A DNA stretch of 64,000 nt. Origin: Eutreptiella sp. 'Long Island Sound 2002'. Taxonomy: Eukaryota > Euglenozoa > Euglenophyceae > Eutreptiales > Eutreptiaceae. The DNA lies in contig OZ038402.1 in NCBI GenBank assembly GCA_964036045.1, positions 6,836,971-6,900,970 on the forward strand, written 5' to 3'. The stretch's first letter is position 1. Every line of letters begins with the position of its first letter. Below are positions 52,301-63,686 of this stretch, in pieces. A program made the translations under genes and the position numbers. The notes beneath the pieces are model-generated. The model made no database searches and was not told the DNA's origin. It worked only from the letters and a program-made list of their open reading frames with translations.

Positions 52301-55300
52301 CCCTGCCCCTGCCCCTGCCCCTGCTACTGCCACTGCCCCTGCCCCTGCGCCTGCTACTGCTACTGCTACAGCCACCGCCCCTGTCCCTGCCACTGCCACT
52401 GCCACTGCCCCTGTCACTGCCCCTGCCACTGCCCCTGCCCCTGCCCTTGCACCTGCCTCTGCCCCTGCCCCTGCCCCTGCCCCAGCCCCTGCCCCTGCCC
52501 CTGCCCATGCCCCTGCCACTGCCCCTGCTCCGGCCACTGCCTCTGCCCCGGCCCCTGCCCTTGCCCCTGCCCCGGCCCCTGCCCATGCCACTGCCCTTGC
52601 CCCTCCCACTGCCCCTGCTCCTGCCGCTGCCCCTGCCCCTGCCCCTGGTCCCTGCCCCTGCCCCTGCCGCTGCCCCTGCCACTGCCCCTGCTCCTGTCAC
52701 TGCCCCTGCCCCTGCCCCTGCCCTGCCCATGCCCCTGCCCCTGCCCCTGCCACTGCCCCTCGCTCCTGCCACTGCCCGTGCCCGTGCACGTACCCCTGCC
52801 CCTGCCCCTGCCACTGCCCCTGCCACTGTTCCAGCTCCTGCCACTGCCCCTGCCCTTACCCCTGCCCCTGCCACGGCCCCTGCCCCTGCCCGTGCCACTG
52901 CCCCGGCGCCTGCCACTGCCCCTGCCCCTACCCCTGCCACTGCCCCTGCCACTGCCCCTGCCCCTGCCCCTGCCCCCCCTGCCCCTGCCTCTGCCCCTGC
53001 CCCTGCCCCTGCCACTGCCACTGCCCCTGCCTCTGCTCCTGCCCCTGCCCCTGCCCCTGCAACTGCCCCTGCCCCTGCCCCTGCACCTCCCACTGCCCCT
53101 GCCCATGCCACTGCCCCTGCCCCTGCCACTGCGCCTGCCCCTCCCTGCCCCTGCCCCTGCCCCTGCCACTGCCTCTGCGCCTGCCCCTGCCCCCCCTGCC
53201 CATGCCTCTGCATCTGCCCCTGCCCCTGCCACTGCCACTGCCCCTGCCCCAGCCTCTGCCCCTGCTACTGCCACTGCCCCTGCCACTGCCACTGCCCCTG
53301 CCCCTTCCCCTGCCACTGCCCCCGCCTCCCAGTGCCCCTGCTCCTGCCCCTGCCCCTGCCCCTGCCCCTGCTACTGCCACTGCCCCTGCCCCTGCGCCTG
53401 CTACTGCTACTGCTACAGCCACCGCCCCTGTCCCTGCCACTGCCACTGCCCCTGCCACTGCCCCTGTCACTGCCCCTGCCACTGCCCCTGCCCCTGCCCT
53501 TGCACCTGCCTCTGCCCCTGCCCCTGCCCCTGCCCCAGCCCCTGCCCCTGCCCCTGCCCATGCCCCTGCCACTGCCCCTGCTCCGGCCACTGCCTCTGCC
53601 CCGGCCCCTGCCCCTGCCCCTGCCCCGGCCCCTGCCCATGCCACTGCCCTTGCCCCTCCCACTGCCCCTGCTCCTGCCGCTGCCCCTGCCCCTGCCCCTG
53701 GTCCCTGCCCCTGCCCCTGCCGCTGCCCCTGCCACTGCCCCTGCTCCTGTCACTGCCCCTGCCCCTGCCACTGCTCCTGCCCATGCCCCTGCCCCTGCCC
53801 CTGCCACTGCCCCTCGCTCCTGCCACTGCCCGTGCCCGTGCACGTACCCCTGCCCCTGCCACTGCCCCTGCCACTGCCCCAGCTCCTGCCATTGCCCCTG
53901 CCCTTACCCCTGCCCCTGCCACGGCCCCTGCCCCTGCCCCTGCCCAGCCCCAGCCCCTGCCCCTGCCGCTGCCCCTGCTACTGCCCATGCCCCTGCCCCT
54001 GCCCCTACCCCTGCCCCTGCCCCTGCCCGTGCCCCAGCCTCTGCCCCTCCCCCAGCCCCTGCCCCTGCCCCTGCCCCGGCATCTGCCCCTGCCACTGCCC
54101 ATGCGCCTCCCACAGCCCCTGCCCCTGCCCCTGCCCCTGCCCCTGCCCCTGCTCCTCCCATTGCCCCTGCTCCTGCCACTGCCCCTGCCCCTGCCCCTGC
54201 CCCTGCCCCCCCTGCCCATGCCTCTGCCCCCGCCCCTGCCCCTGCCACAGCCACTGCCCCTACCCCTGCCCCTGCCCCTGCTACTGCCACTGCCCCTGCC
54301 GATGCCCGTGCCCCTGCCACTGCTACTGCCACTGCCCCTGCCACGGCCCGGGCCACTCCCACTGCCCCGGCTCCTGCCCCTGCCCCTGCCCCTACCCCTG
54401 CCCCCCCTGCCCCTGCCTCTACCCCTGCCCCTACCAATGCCACTGCCCCTGCTCCTGCCATTGCCCCTGTCCCTGCCCCTGCCCCTGCCCCTGCCCCTGC
54501 CCCTGCCCCTGCCCCTGCCACTGCCCCGGCGCCTGCCACTGCCCCTGCCCCTACCCCTGCCACTGCCCCTGCCACTGCCCCTGCCCCTGCCCCTGCCCCC
54601 CCTGCCCCTGCCTCTGCCCCTGCCCCTGCCCCTGCCACTGCCACTGCCCCTGCCTCTGCTCCTGCCCCTGCCCCTGCCCCTGCAACTGCCCCTGCCCCTG
54701 CCCCTGCCACTGCCCCTGCACCTCCCACTGCCCCTGCCCATGCGACTGCCCCTGCCCCTGCCACTGCGCCTGCCCCTCCCTGCCCCTGCCCCTGCCCCTG
54801 CCACTGCCTCTGCGCCTGCCCCTGCCCCCCCTGCCCATGCCTCTGCCTCTGCCCCTGCCCCTGCCACTGCCACTGCCCCTGCTACTGCCACTGCCCCTGC
54901 CACTGCCACTGCCCCTGCCCCTTCCCCTGCCACTGCCCCTGCCTCCCAGTGCCCCTGCTCCTGCCCCTGCCCCTGCCCCTGCTACTGCCACTGCCCCTGC
55001 CCCTGCCCCTGCTACTGCTACTGCTACAGCCACCGCCCCTGTCCCTGCCACTGCCACTGCCCCTGCCACTGCCCCTGTCACTGCCCCTGCCACTGCCCCT
55101 GCCCCTGCCCTTGCACCTGCCTCTGCCCCTGCCCCTGCCCCTGCCCCAGCCCCTGCCCCTGCCCCTGCCCATGCCCCTGCCACTGCCCCTGCTCCGGCCA
55201 CTGCCTCTGCCCCGGCCCCTGCCCCTGCCCCTGCCCCGGCCCCTGCCCATGCCACTGCCCTTGCCCCTCCCACTGCCCCTGCTCCTGCCGCTGCCCCTGC

Positions 55301-57205
55301 CCCTGCCCCTGGTCCCTGCCCCTGCCCCTGCCGCTGCCCCTGCCACTGCCCCTGCTCCTGTCACTGCCCCTGCCCCTGCCCCTGCCCTGCCCATGCCCCT
55401 GCCCCTGCCCCTGCCACTGCCCCTGCCCCAGCCTCTGCCCCTGCTACTGCCCCTGCCCCTGCCACTGCCCCAGCCACGGCCCCTGCCACTGCCCTAGGCA
55501 CTGCCCCTGCCCCTGCAACTGCCCCTGCCACTGCCCCTGCCCCTGCCCCTGCCGCTGCCCCTGCTACTGCCCATGCCCCTGCCCCTGCCCCTGCCCCTGC
55601 CCCTGCCCGTGCCCCAGCCTCTGCCCCTCCCCCAGCCCCTGCCCCTGCCCCTGCCCCGGCATCTGCCCCTGCCACTGCCCATGCGCCTCCCACAGCCCCT
55701 GCCCCTGCCCCTGCCCCTGCCCCTGCCCCTGCTCCTCCCATTGCCCCTGCTCCTGCCACTGCCCCTGCCCCTGCCCCTGCCCCTGCCCCCCCTGCCCATG
55801 CCTCTGCCCCCGCCCCTGCCCCTGCCACAGCCACTGCCCCTACCCCTGCCCCTGCCCCTGATACTGCCACTGCCCCTGCCGATGCCCCTGCCCCTGCCCC
55901 TGCTACTGCCACTGCCCGTGCCACTGCCCGGGCCACTCCCACTGCCCCTGCTCCTGCCCCTGCCCCTGCCCCTACCCCTGCCACTGCACCTGCCCCTGCC
56001 CCTGCCCCTGCCCCCCCTGCCCCTGCCTCTACCCCTGCCCCTGCCAATGCCACTGCCCCTGCTCCTGCCACTCCCCCTGTCCCTGCCCCTGCCCCTGCTC
56101 CTGCCCCTGCCCCTGCCCCTACCCCTGCCACTGCACCTGCCCCTGCCCCTGCCCCTGCCCCCCCTGCCCCTGCCTCTACCCCTGCCCCTGCCCCTGCCAC
56201 TGCCCCTGCACCTCCCACTGCCCCTGCCCATGCCCCTGCCCCTACCCCTGCCACTGCGCCTGCCCCTCCCTGCCCCTGCCCCTGCCACTGCCTCTGCGCC
56301 TGCCCCTGCCCCCCCTGCCCATGCCTCTGCCTCTGCCCCTGCCCCTGCCACCGCCACTGCCCTTGCCCCAGCCCCTGCCCCTGCCCCTGCCACTGCCACT
56401 GCCCCTGCCCGTGCCCCTGCCACTGCCCCTGCCTCCCAGTGCCCCTGCTCCTGCGCCTGCCCCTGCCCCTGCTACTGCCACTGCCCCTGCCCCTGCCCCT
56501 GCTACTGCTACTGCTACAGCCACCGCCCCTGTCCCTGCCAATGCCACTGCCCCTGCCACTGCCCCTGTCACTGCCCCTGCCATTGCCCCTGCCCCTGCCC
56601 TTGCACCTGCCTGTGCCCCTGCCCCTGCCCCTGCCCCTGCCCAAGCCCCTGCCACTGCCCCTGCTCCGGCCACTGCCTCTGCCCCGGCCCCTGCCCCTGC
56701 CCCTGCCCCGGCCCCTGCCCATGCCACTGCCCTTGCCCCTCCCACTGCCCCTGCTCCTGCCGCTGCCCCTGCCCCTGCCCCTGGTCCCTGCCCCTGCCCC
56801 TGCCCCTGCCCCTGCCACTGCCCCTGCTCCTGTCACTGCCCCTGCCCCTGCCCCTGCCCTGCCCATGCCCCTGCCCCTGCCCCTGCCACTGCCCCTGCCC
56901 CAGCCTCTGCCCCTGCTACTGCCTCTGCCCCTGCCCCTGCCACTGCCACTGCCCCAGCCACGGCCCCTGCCACTGCCCTAGGCACTGCCCCTGCCCCTGC
57001 AACTGCCCCTGCCACTGCCCCTACCTCAGCCACTGCCGCAGCCCCTGCCACTGCCCCAGCCACTGCCACTGCCCCTGCCACTGCCCCTGCCCCTGCCACT
57101 GCCCCTGCCCCTGCCCCTGCCCCGCCCCCTGCCCCTGCCACTGCCCTTGCCCCTGCCCCTACCCCTGCCCCTGCAACTGCCTCTGCTCTTGTCACTGCCC
57201 CGGGA
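46335..57205 (+). repeat. CCCCTG-type hexamer satellite, about 10.9 kb
   Basis: Almost wholly CCCCTG units with variants CCACTG, CTACTG, CCCCAG, CCTCTG and CCCATG. Longer patterns recur, for example GATTCGGTCCCT at 47,029 and 48,674, and GCTACTGCTACTGCTACAGC at 52,353, 53,400, 55,011 and 56,501, showing duplication of blocks of about 1.0-1.65 kb. The minus strand is GGGGCA-rich and could form G-quadruplexes. None of the six frames of CCCCTG has a stop, which explains open frames of over 2,000 codons (Pro-Ala, Pro-Leu, Pro-Cys; Gly-Ala, Arg-Gly, Gln-Gly); these are not genes. Confidence 0.95.
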
Positions 57206-58259
57206 CTAGGGGATGGGGTAGGAGCGACCCGTGCCACGAGCGCGAAACGGTCCCCGGATGGGAGAGTGGGCCCGCGCCAAAGGGTTGCTGGCGGCCCGGT
57301 GGGGTATAAACACGTGATGCGGAATGGGACACGGGGATGGGGCCGGGCAGAGGGGAATAGCAGGGAGACGACGGGACGGGCCAGGGAATAGTGGATGGGA
57401 TAGGAGCGACCCGTGCCACGAGCGCGAAACGGTCCCCGGAAAGGGGAGTGGGCCCGCGCCAATGGGTTGCTGGCGGCCCGGTGGGGTATAAACACGGGAT
57501 GCCGGATGGGACACCGGGATGGGGCCGGTAGCGGGAAGCGACAACGGGGAACAGGAAGTAGCAGGGCGGAGGGCACAGAAGGGCAGGGCAGATGGGCGGC
57601 AGACAACGCCAAACAACAGCCCCGTGGGATTGGGAAACCAGTCGCCATGGAGTGGTGAACCATGGGCCAACCATGGGAAGCCTGACCACGGGAAGTCGGG
57701 AAAATACCCTGAACTCCGGGACGGCCGTGAGGTGTTCGCAGGAGTGAGGGTTGACCCTGAGGCCCCCGGGTTAATGGCCCGAGTACACGTAGGTTCACGC
57801 GTGAGCGGGACCCGGGGAACGTGGAAACGGTCGCCCCCCGGCCTCCAGCCGTGGATGGACGACAACCAAGTCCATCCGGGAGCCGAGTGGGTACTCCAGC
57901 CCGTGAGGGATGGGGAGTGTGGAATGTGGTTGAGAGCAAAGCTGCGCTGTCGGCGACGGCTATCCACAGGAAACCCGCCTGCAGGCAACCAAAAGGCTGT
58001 GCTGGGGGGGGAAGGCCGGAGGATCCTTCGATGGGGGACCGGATGAAGCTAGCCGTGAGGGCAGTGACAGAAGGAAACCTACCGCCGGTCATGCCCCAAG
58101 GGAACCTGGTTGAAGTTCTCGGCCGTGAGGTGAGACAGGGGTCGCCAGGGGAACTGATGGTGGAGAGCTCCCCTTCCCGCCAGAGGCGGCCACCATGTAA
58201 AACAAACAAGGGGAAGCCAGATGAGGCTGCGGACGCGGCCGCCCTTACTTACTTACTTA
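57206..58259 (+). mobile_element. GC-rich segment ending in a CTTA tract, probable non-LTR retrotransposon remnant
   Basis: Begins with a tandem repeat of about 180 bp in two copies (GGAGCGACCCGTGCCACGAG at 57,221 and about 57,402, each with GGTGGGGTATAAACACG). The rest is GC-rich without a recognised domain; open frames exist on both strands but none is convincing. It ends GCGGCCGCC followed by four CTTA units, directly at the start of the right 543-bp duplicate. A tetranucleotide tail suggests a LINE-type 3' end. No RT or endonuclease sequence is present. Confidence 0.35.
57209..57540 (+). repeat. Tandem repeat of about 180 bp, two copies
   Basis: Words GAGCGCGAAACGGTCCCCGG, GTGGGCCCGCGCCAA and GGCGGCCCGGTGGGGTATAA recur at a spacing of about 180 bp with few substitutions. 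Confidence 0.75.
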
Positions 58260-58802
58260 CTTATCCTGCCCCGGAGGGACTTCAAAGCTCCAACCTCCAT
58301 GGCATAAAACACGATCGAACCTCATAATCGAGTCGGATCGTGAGGAAAAAAAGGTGATTCGCCGTGAATGTATGCAGTGCTCAGTCACAAACAACAGTTG
58401 CCCCTGCCACGACCTTGTTGCCTTCTCAGATCCAGCAGATGCACACCAGAAAACCTCAGGAATCCGGAGCTCCGTTGAAACAGTTACTGATTCCCACCGT
58501 CATGTGGTGAAAAGGACTGTTAGTAGGCAGAACGTAAGGACATTCTGGTCCTTTCCGGGCATCAAACGCCGTGACCCTTCCACTCTTACTCCCCTGCCAA
58601 AGGATTCTCTTATCTTTCCAGACTGGACAAACGATTATAAGTCCGATCCTATGGTTAAGGAGGTTTTTGAAAATCATTCCTCCAAAAATGCCCATAAGGA
58701 TGGGATTTTTTTCGAGTATTTGCTGGATGCAGGGAAGCTGTGGATGGAGGGTAAATTGTGCATGCCAGATGCTCTCGCCACCCGCGTGTTCAACTGGTGG
58801 CA
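58260..58802 (+). repeat. 543-bp direct duplicate, right copy
   Basis: One mismatch to 45,792-46,334. The first bases merge with the CTTA tract. This copy continues correctly into the rest of the integrase gene. Confidence 0.92.
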
Positions 58803-59608
58803 GAAGAGGGAGTCGCCACACTCCCATGGAAGAAGATTGTGGTCCATGATTAAACACAAGTTATTTGGGTCAAGGCCTTACTCTCATTGTATGAAGGTAG
58901 CCGCGGGATGTGCCCAATGTGCTGTCGCTGTTCCTCCTTCGTCGAAGAAGCACGGCCATCTGAGACCCCATCTATCCTATTCCTGAGCGCCTCTTCAACA
59001 GAGTCACCAGCAATTTGTTTTATCTTGGTCAGCTGGATGACGAAGATTCGCCACTGGACCAAAAAAAAAGTTATGGAGTCCTGCTCATTCAATGTCGCCA
59101 TTCTGGCTACATCCAGGTGTTGCCTTGCAACGTCCAGTCTATGACAGGCAAGGCTGCAGGTAGGTGGTGTGCTCAGACGTGGATGGGAGGCTGGGACATA
59201 CCCAGCGAGATAATCCCAGACAGTGGAAAAGAGTACACCTCTGAGTGGTGGCAGGAGATGTGTACTCGTCTAGGTATCCACCATCTTCGCTGTGAAATCC
59301 ACGCCCATCGGGCGCTCCCAGGCAAGCGAGCAGGTCACTCTTTAGGAAATATGCTGCGAACAGAACCTCCCAGTGAGAAGGACTACCATTGGCTTGAGAT
59401 TCTCTTTGCATTGCTTCGCAGATACCACAACACGCCACTCTACCATGGTTTGTCTCCAAACAAGTTGTTGTTTGGTAGAAAGAAATGTTGGTGGAATCTG
59501 CCCTTAGAAAGCCCCAGTAAATGTAAGGACGCCTCCCTCTTTTTTGACGAGCTTGAGCGAGCAGACAAAACTGTTTCTAAGCTCATAAGTAAGCACCAAA
59601 CAGACTAG
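58354..59608 (+). pseudogene. Integrase of copy B, continuing beyond the foreign block
   Basis: N-terminal part as in the left duplicate, then WQKRESPHSHGRRLWSMIKH and a frame change near 58,980. The core (from about 59,015) shows FYLGQLDDEDS, where the first catalytic Asp of copy A's SDFF has been lost (TCACCAGCAATTTG in place of an Asp codon), IPDSGKEYTSEWWQEM with the second Asp, and LPGKRAGHSL, where the Glu of copy A's GERAG is Lys. So two of three catalytic residues are lost. YHWLEILFALLRRYHNTPLY is intact, with TGG where copy A has TGA. The frame ends TAG near 59,608. Confidence 0.78.
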
Positions 59609-59639
59609 TTGCAGATTGTAAATCAGGGCAGAAAACTCC

Positions 59640-60288
59640 TCAACAATTTTGAGGTTGATGATCGAGTGTGGCTCTCCAAGTTCGAGACACCCTAGACGGA
59701 GATGACAAGCTCCCCCCCTTGTGGGAAGGGCGCTTCCAGGTCACTGCGCGTCTGGGTGAGAACAGCTGGAGGCTACGCGTCGATGTCAATAGAGAAATTG
59801 AGGTTTCAGGTAATCTTTTGAAGCCAGAAATTCCCTCCCCAAAAAACAGGGTGAAGCCCCTCTATTGGACTTTCAAGTTGTTGCCTGATTGGGGCAGCGA
59901 ACGTGGCAAGTACGACCTGGAACGAGTGCTAGAGGCCCATCGCAACGAACAGGGCGACTGGAAGTTCCTGGGCAAGTGGAAAGGGTTTGATTCGTCCCAC
60001 AACAATTGGGAACCAGCCCATTCCTTTGTACATGGGTACACCAGGGCTTTAATCACCGTTTCCAAGAAAGCCCCTCACATTAATGTGCTCCTGACGGTTT
60101 GTCTGACCAAACCAGACAGACAGATATCTAGCGAAGGTGCCAGGCCTCAGGTTAACTCAGAACCAGCATTCTTTGGGTCTCCAAGGGCGCCTCCAAGGCC
60201 ATCATCCCCTCAAGCTCCAAATCTTTCTGCTGCTGTCCAGGCCCAGAGTCAAGATCAGCCTCGAGCCTCGAGCTCGGCTGCAGACTGA
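59640..60288 (+). pseudogene. Integrase C-terminal region and chromodomain of copy B
   Basis: GPY/F-like part LPPLWEGRFQVTARLG (GPF changed to GRF), then chromodomain around 59,900-60,020: RGKYDLERVLEAHRNEQGDW, FLGKWKGFDSSHNNWEP. The aromatic cage positions Tyr and Trp and the WEP end are present. The tail is Ser/Pro/Ala/Gln-rich. One base is missing near 59,690 relative to copy A (TTCGAGACACCCTAG), so the frame upstream is broken. Confidence 0.82.
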
Positions 60289-62413
60289 CGGCGCTAAGCC
60301 TGGGTACAGCGACCGTCAGACAGGCTGCTGGTCACCTGCATACGTGCAACTCCTGATTCCAGGAGATTCTGAGCTCATTCCCTGACATTGATCATGATCG
60401 CCATCATGGCCCATCATCAACATCAGGCGATGGTGCTACTCCTCTTCCCCCAGCTCTCAGCCTACGGCGCTACGGCCGTCGGTGGTTTGCGAATACTCCT
60501 CCCTCCTTCCCCGAAGTCTAATTGAACGAACCTAACTACTGTTACGAAGCTTCGTCAAGATGACTAGGTTTCGTTCATTTCCTGTGATCAGCGAATTCAG
60601 TTGATTTTTTGAGTCATTTCAGGAACAGACCCAAGATGAGGGAGTCATCGAAGCTCGCCACTGTCGCTGTCGTCCGCCGTACCTTGCAGGCAGGTTGGGT
60701 AGGCCCTCCAGCCTGCCTGTATGCGTTTTTCTCAGGTCGGTTGGGTCTAGAGAGTGAGAACGAAGCTCTTTGTGTCAGTCACTCTTGTTGTGAATTTAGG
60801 AAGTTTGCTCAATTTTCACTGATCATTGACGTCAAATGTATTTTTCTTTCGCCTGTACTGGACACGTTTAGCGTGGGAACGCTTTCGACTCTTGTAGAAG
60901 TGTGTTTCAGTCAGAGAAAAAATCAAAACCAGGTCTGACTCCGGCAGATCAGGGGTAAGCTTGTCTTTTTTGGTCTGGGAACCCTTGATTTTCTATCCGG
61001 CTGTGCAGATGGAAGCATTGTAAATAAAAAAAAAATTTCCGCAGGTTACTCAACCATTACAGGAAGCCCCCGTAGCACTCCTGGTCCTTCGTTGACCCCA
61101 GAAACACAGTTCGTATCTCCATCCTGCCAGATGTGGTTAGTATTTGCTTGTTTCTGCTTTGTTTCAGCAAGGAATTCAAGCTTTTGACAGGTTTGGGCCT
61201 ATTCCTTGAACTGTTCTGCTATTCCCCAACGTCAGTTGTCACGTTTCTTGTTATATACAAGGTTCTAAGACCTCTGAGAAGCTAATACACGGTCTAGGCC
61301 TCAACGACTCGTAACAAATCCAGGTTGTTCTACGTCGATCGAAGCTTCATTCGACAGCTTTCAGGCCAAATTGTTGCTCTTTCAGCCAACATGGACACCA
61401 GTGCAAAGTCTGACCTTAGTCGCAGCTTGCCCGGCGCCCCCTTTGTACATATACGACTATTGGGCGCCTATATACTCTAAGGTGTGCCTACAGCACGCCT
61501 TTGGTGCACTGCTAGGGTAGGGCTAGCACGATGGAGGGTCAGCATGTCCAAAATGATGCATGATGGTGAATGCCGCATCATGGCCAGAATGTGCAAATCA
61601 TCTGTTAGATGCTTCGTTTGCACTAGTTTCCAGAGTCGAACTGAGCCGACTACAGTGCACTTTACTCTTCCTTGACACCTGTGGAATCGACGTATAACAT
61701 TTTGGCTGTGGATTCAGCCTGATGTAGCCCATTGCAAGCCTGACCTGCAGGATTTAGTTGATTTCAGTGCATCTCTCTCTCATTCCCCCACATTCCCCAG
61801 TCCTTCCATTGTTTGTCGCCTTTCCTTTCCCAAATGCCTGTCATTGACACTTGTTTAACCCATATTGCTGTGTTTTCCTCCTTTTGCTCACTTGTATGCT
61901 CCTTCATTGTGGTGGATCTCAGCTCAATTACACCTAAATCCTGCCCATTTTCGACAATTGTGAATGAATCAGAGTCATGCTGAGCGTTTCCAACCCACGA
62001 AAAGCGGGGGAAACACGGTGTGCGTACACACGGACATCTGCAACTTGCCCGCGACAGTGCAGGACGGTTTGTTGACCTTTGTGGTTTAGGATTAAGCTTT
62101 CTTTCCCCTCTGATTTTGCTGATTTTCATACACTCTCAAGATCAGAGTCCTGATGCTGACCCGAGACATGGTTTGGTTTTGCTTTTCGGAACGTTTACAT
62201 GTCTCTTAGCTTGTTTTGGCACTTTTTCATATAATGTTTCTTGTTCTGCTCCCTTCATCTCTGCTCAATCCTTCCCAATTCGGTCCCAATCCATCAGATT
62301 GTGTTGCAATGTGGACAGATTTCAGCCAAATCAGCGCAGATCTTCGCTTTTCTTCGACCAGTTAACCGCGCTAACGCCTTCGTTGACCGCGAACACACCC
62401 GCAGTGTGTCTAT
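60289..62413 (+). other. 3' internal region of copy B, no confident gene
   Basis: About 2.1 kb from the end of the chromodomain frame to the polypurine tract, aligned with copies A and E. The shared short frame is 60,609-60,938 (109 codons, SKLATVAVVRRTLQAGWVGP). An A run lies at 61,026-61,035. GATGA/CATCATG palindromic words recur near 60,390-60,430 and 61,545-61,585. Confidence 0.65.
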
Positions 62414-62423
62414 GGAGGGGGAG
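62414..62423 (+). other. Polypurine tract of copy B
   Basis: GGAGGGGGAG immediately before TGTAAGC of the 3' LTR; identical in copy E. Confidence 0.88.
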
Positions 62424-62942
62424 TGTAAGCGCGGCTAACTCAGATTAGCCCAGAATTTGCCCAAATCAGTCCCATTTCAATCAGATCGTCAGATTTTCAG
62501 ATCTACATGTGGTCGCGGAACCCCGTATTTTTCTGAGATACTGAAACATATATTTCAGACAGCCCGGATTCATTTTTTCCATTCATTTCTTTTTTTTGCC
62601 GCGTTTCTTTTTTTTTCCGTATTTCGCCGGAGCGCGTGCGCAGCCCGAATCGGTCTGCTTTGATTTCCCAATCGGATTTTATTTATTTTTTTACAGAACT
62701 TCAGACACTCAGACGCCAATCATATTAACCGCATTGTCTCACTTGTAGACTGGGGTTTTTGCCGGACCAAGCTGCACTTAAAAAATGTCTATGCCTTCGA
62801 GACTTGCCAGTGCCCTTGCCGCCCTGCTCGCTGAGGCCCAATCCCCCGTAGCCCCCAAGATCGAATCCTCGCACGCCCTGCCCATAGGGACAGCGGGCCC
62901 TGAGCCCTCTGGCTTCACATTTGTCCGCCGGCCGTGCTTAGA
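62424..62942 (+). repeat. 3' LTR of copy B
   Basis: 519 bp, TGTAAGC ... GCTTAGA, followed by the CAGTG duplication. In two stretches compared by eye it differs from the 5' LTR at about 8-10% of positions. Confidence 0.92.
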
Positions 62943-62947
62943 CAGTG
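62943..62947. other. Right 5-bp target duplication of copy B
   Basis: CAGTG, matching 39,632-39,636. Confidence 0.88.
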
Positions 62948-63039
62948 ATGCTGATCACGATGAATGTCAGGGAATGAGCTCAAAATCTCCTGGAATCAGG
63001 AGTTGCACGTATGCAGGTGACCACCAGCCTGTCTTGCGG

Positions 63040-63686
63040 TCACTGTACCCTAGCTGAACTCTGTTGGTCTGCAGCCGAAGTCGAGGCTCTAGGCTGATCT
63101 TGACTCTGGGCCTGGACAACAGCTGGGGGGTTCACAGCTGGTCCGGATGATGGCCTGGAAGGCGCCCTTGGAGGACAAAAGAAGGCTGGTTCTGAGTTAA
63201 CCCGAGGCCTGGCTCCTTTGCTAGCCATTTGTCTGTCTGGTCTGGTCAGACAGTCAGTCAGGAGCACACCAGTGGGGGGCGTTTCTTCAAAGAGGTGAGG
63301 AAGGCCCTGGTGTACCCATGTACAAAGAACCGGGCTGGTTCCCAGTTGTTGTGGGACGAATCAAACCCTTTCCACTTGCAGAGGAACTCCCAGTTGCCCT
63401 GTATGTTGCCACAGGCCTCTGGCACTCGTTCCAGGTCGTATTTTCCACCCTCGATGGCCCGATCGGCCAAAAGCTTGGAAGTCCAATAAAGGGGCTTCAC
63501 CCTGTTTTTTGGGGAGGGAATTTCTGGCCTCAAACGATCACCTGAAACCTCAATCTCTCTATTAACATCGACACGTAGCATCCACCTGTTCTCACCCAGA
63601 CGAGCAGTGACCTGGAAGGGCCCTTTCCACAAGGGGAGGAGCTTGTCATTTCCGTCTAGGGTGGTCTCGGACTTGCTGAGCCACAC
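63040..63686 (-). pseudogene. Integrase C-terminal region and chromodomain of copy E
   Basis: GPY/F module LPLWKGPFQVTARLG, then chromodomain (GGKYDLERVPEACG, FLCKWKGFDSSHNNWEP). A one-base change near 63,265 shifts the frame to the Ser/Pro/Ala-rich tail at 63,040-63,267. Compared with copies A and B, the GPF and WKGF residues are all retained here. Confidence 0.82.

Larger units (their letters stand above)
39637..62942 (+). mobile_element. Chromovirus copy B, both LTRs present, carrying an 11.9-kb foreign block
   Basis: It has the full family order: 5' LTR, primer-binding site, gag, protease, DIRS-like domain, RT, RNase H, integrase, chromodomain, long 3' region, polypurine tract and 3' LTR, with matching target duplications. 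Without the foreign block and the duplicated 543 bp, it would be about 10.8 kb. The two LTRs differ by roughly 8-10% in the parts compared by eye, so the insertion is old, and all coding parts carry stops or frame changes. Confidence 0.92.

Noticed and set aside
48817-55497. Open frame of 2,226 codons and many others across the hexamer array, on both strands
   Set aside because: CCCCTG units have no stop in any frame, so long open frames are expected; the translations are simple dipeptide-like repeats with no domain.
57206-57988. Minus-strand 260-codon frame over the GC-rich segment
   Set aside because: It covers a tandem repeat, competes with an open frame on the plus strand, and shows no domain.
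60609-60938. Conserved accessory (env-position) gene in the chromovirus
   Set aside because: Open in three copies, but A/B differences are mostly replacement changes, and no signal peptide or membrane segment is convincing; kept only as a finding.
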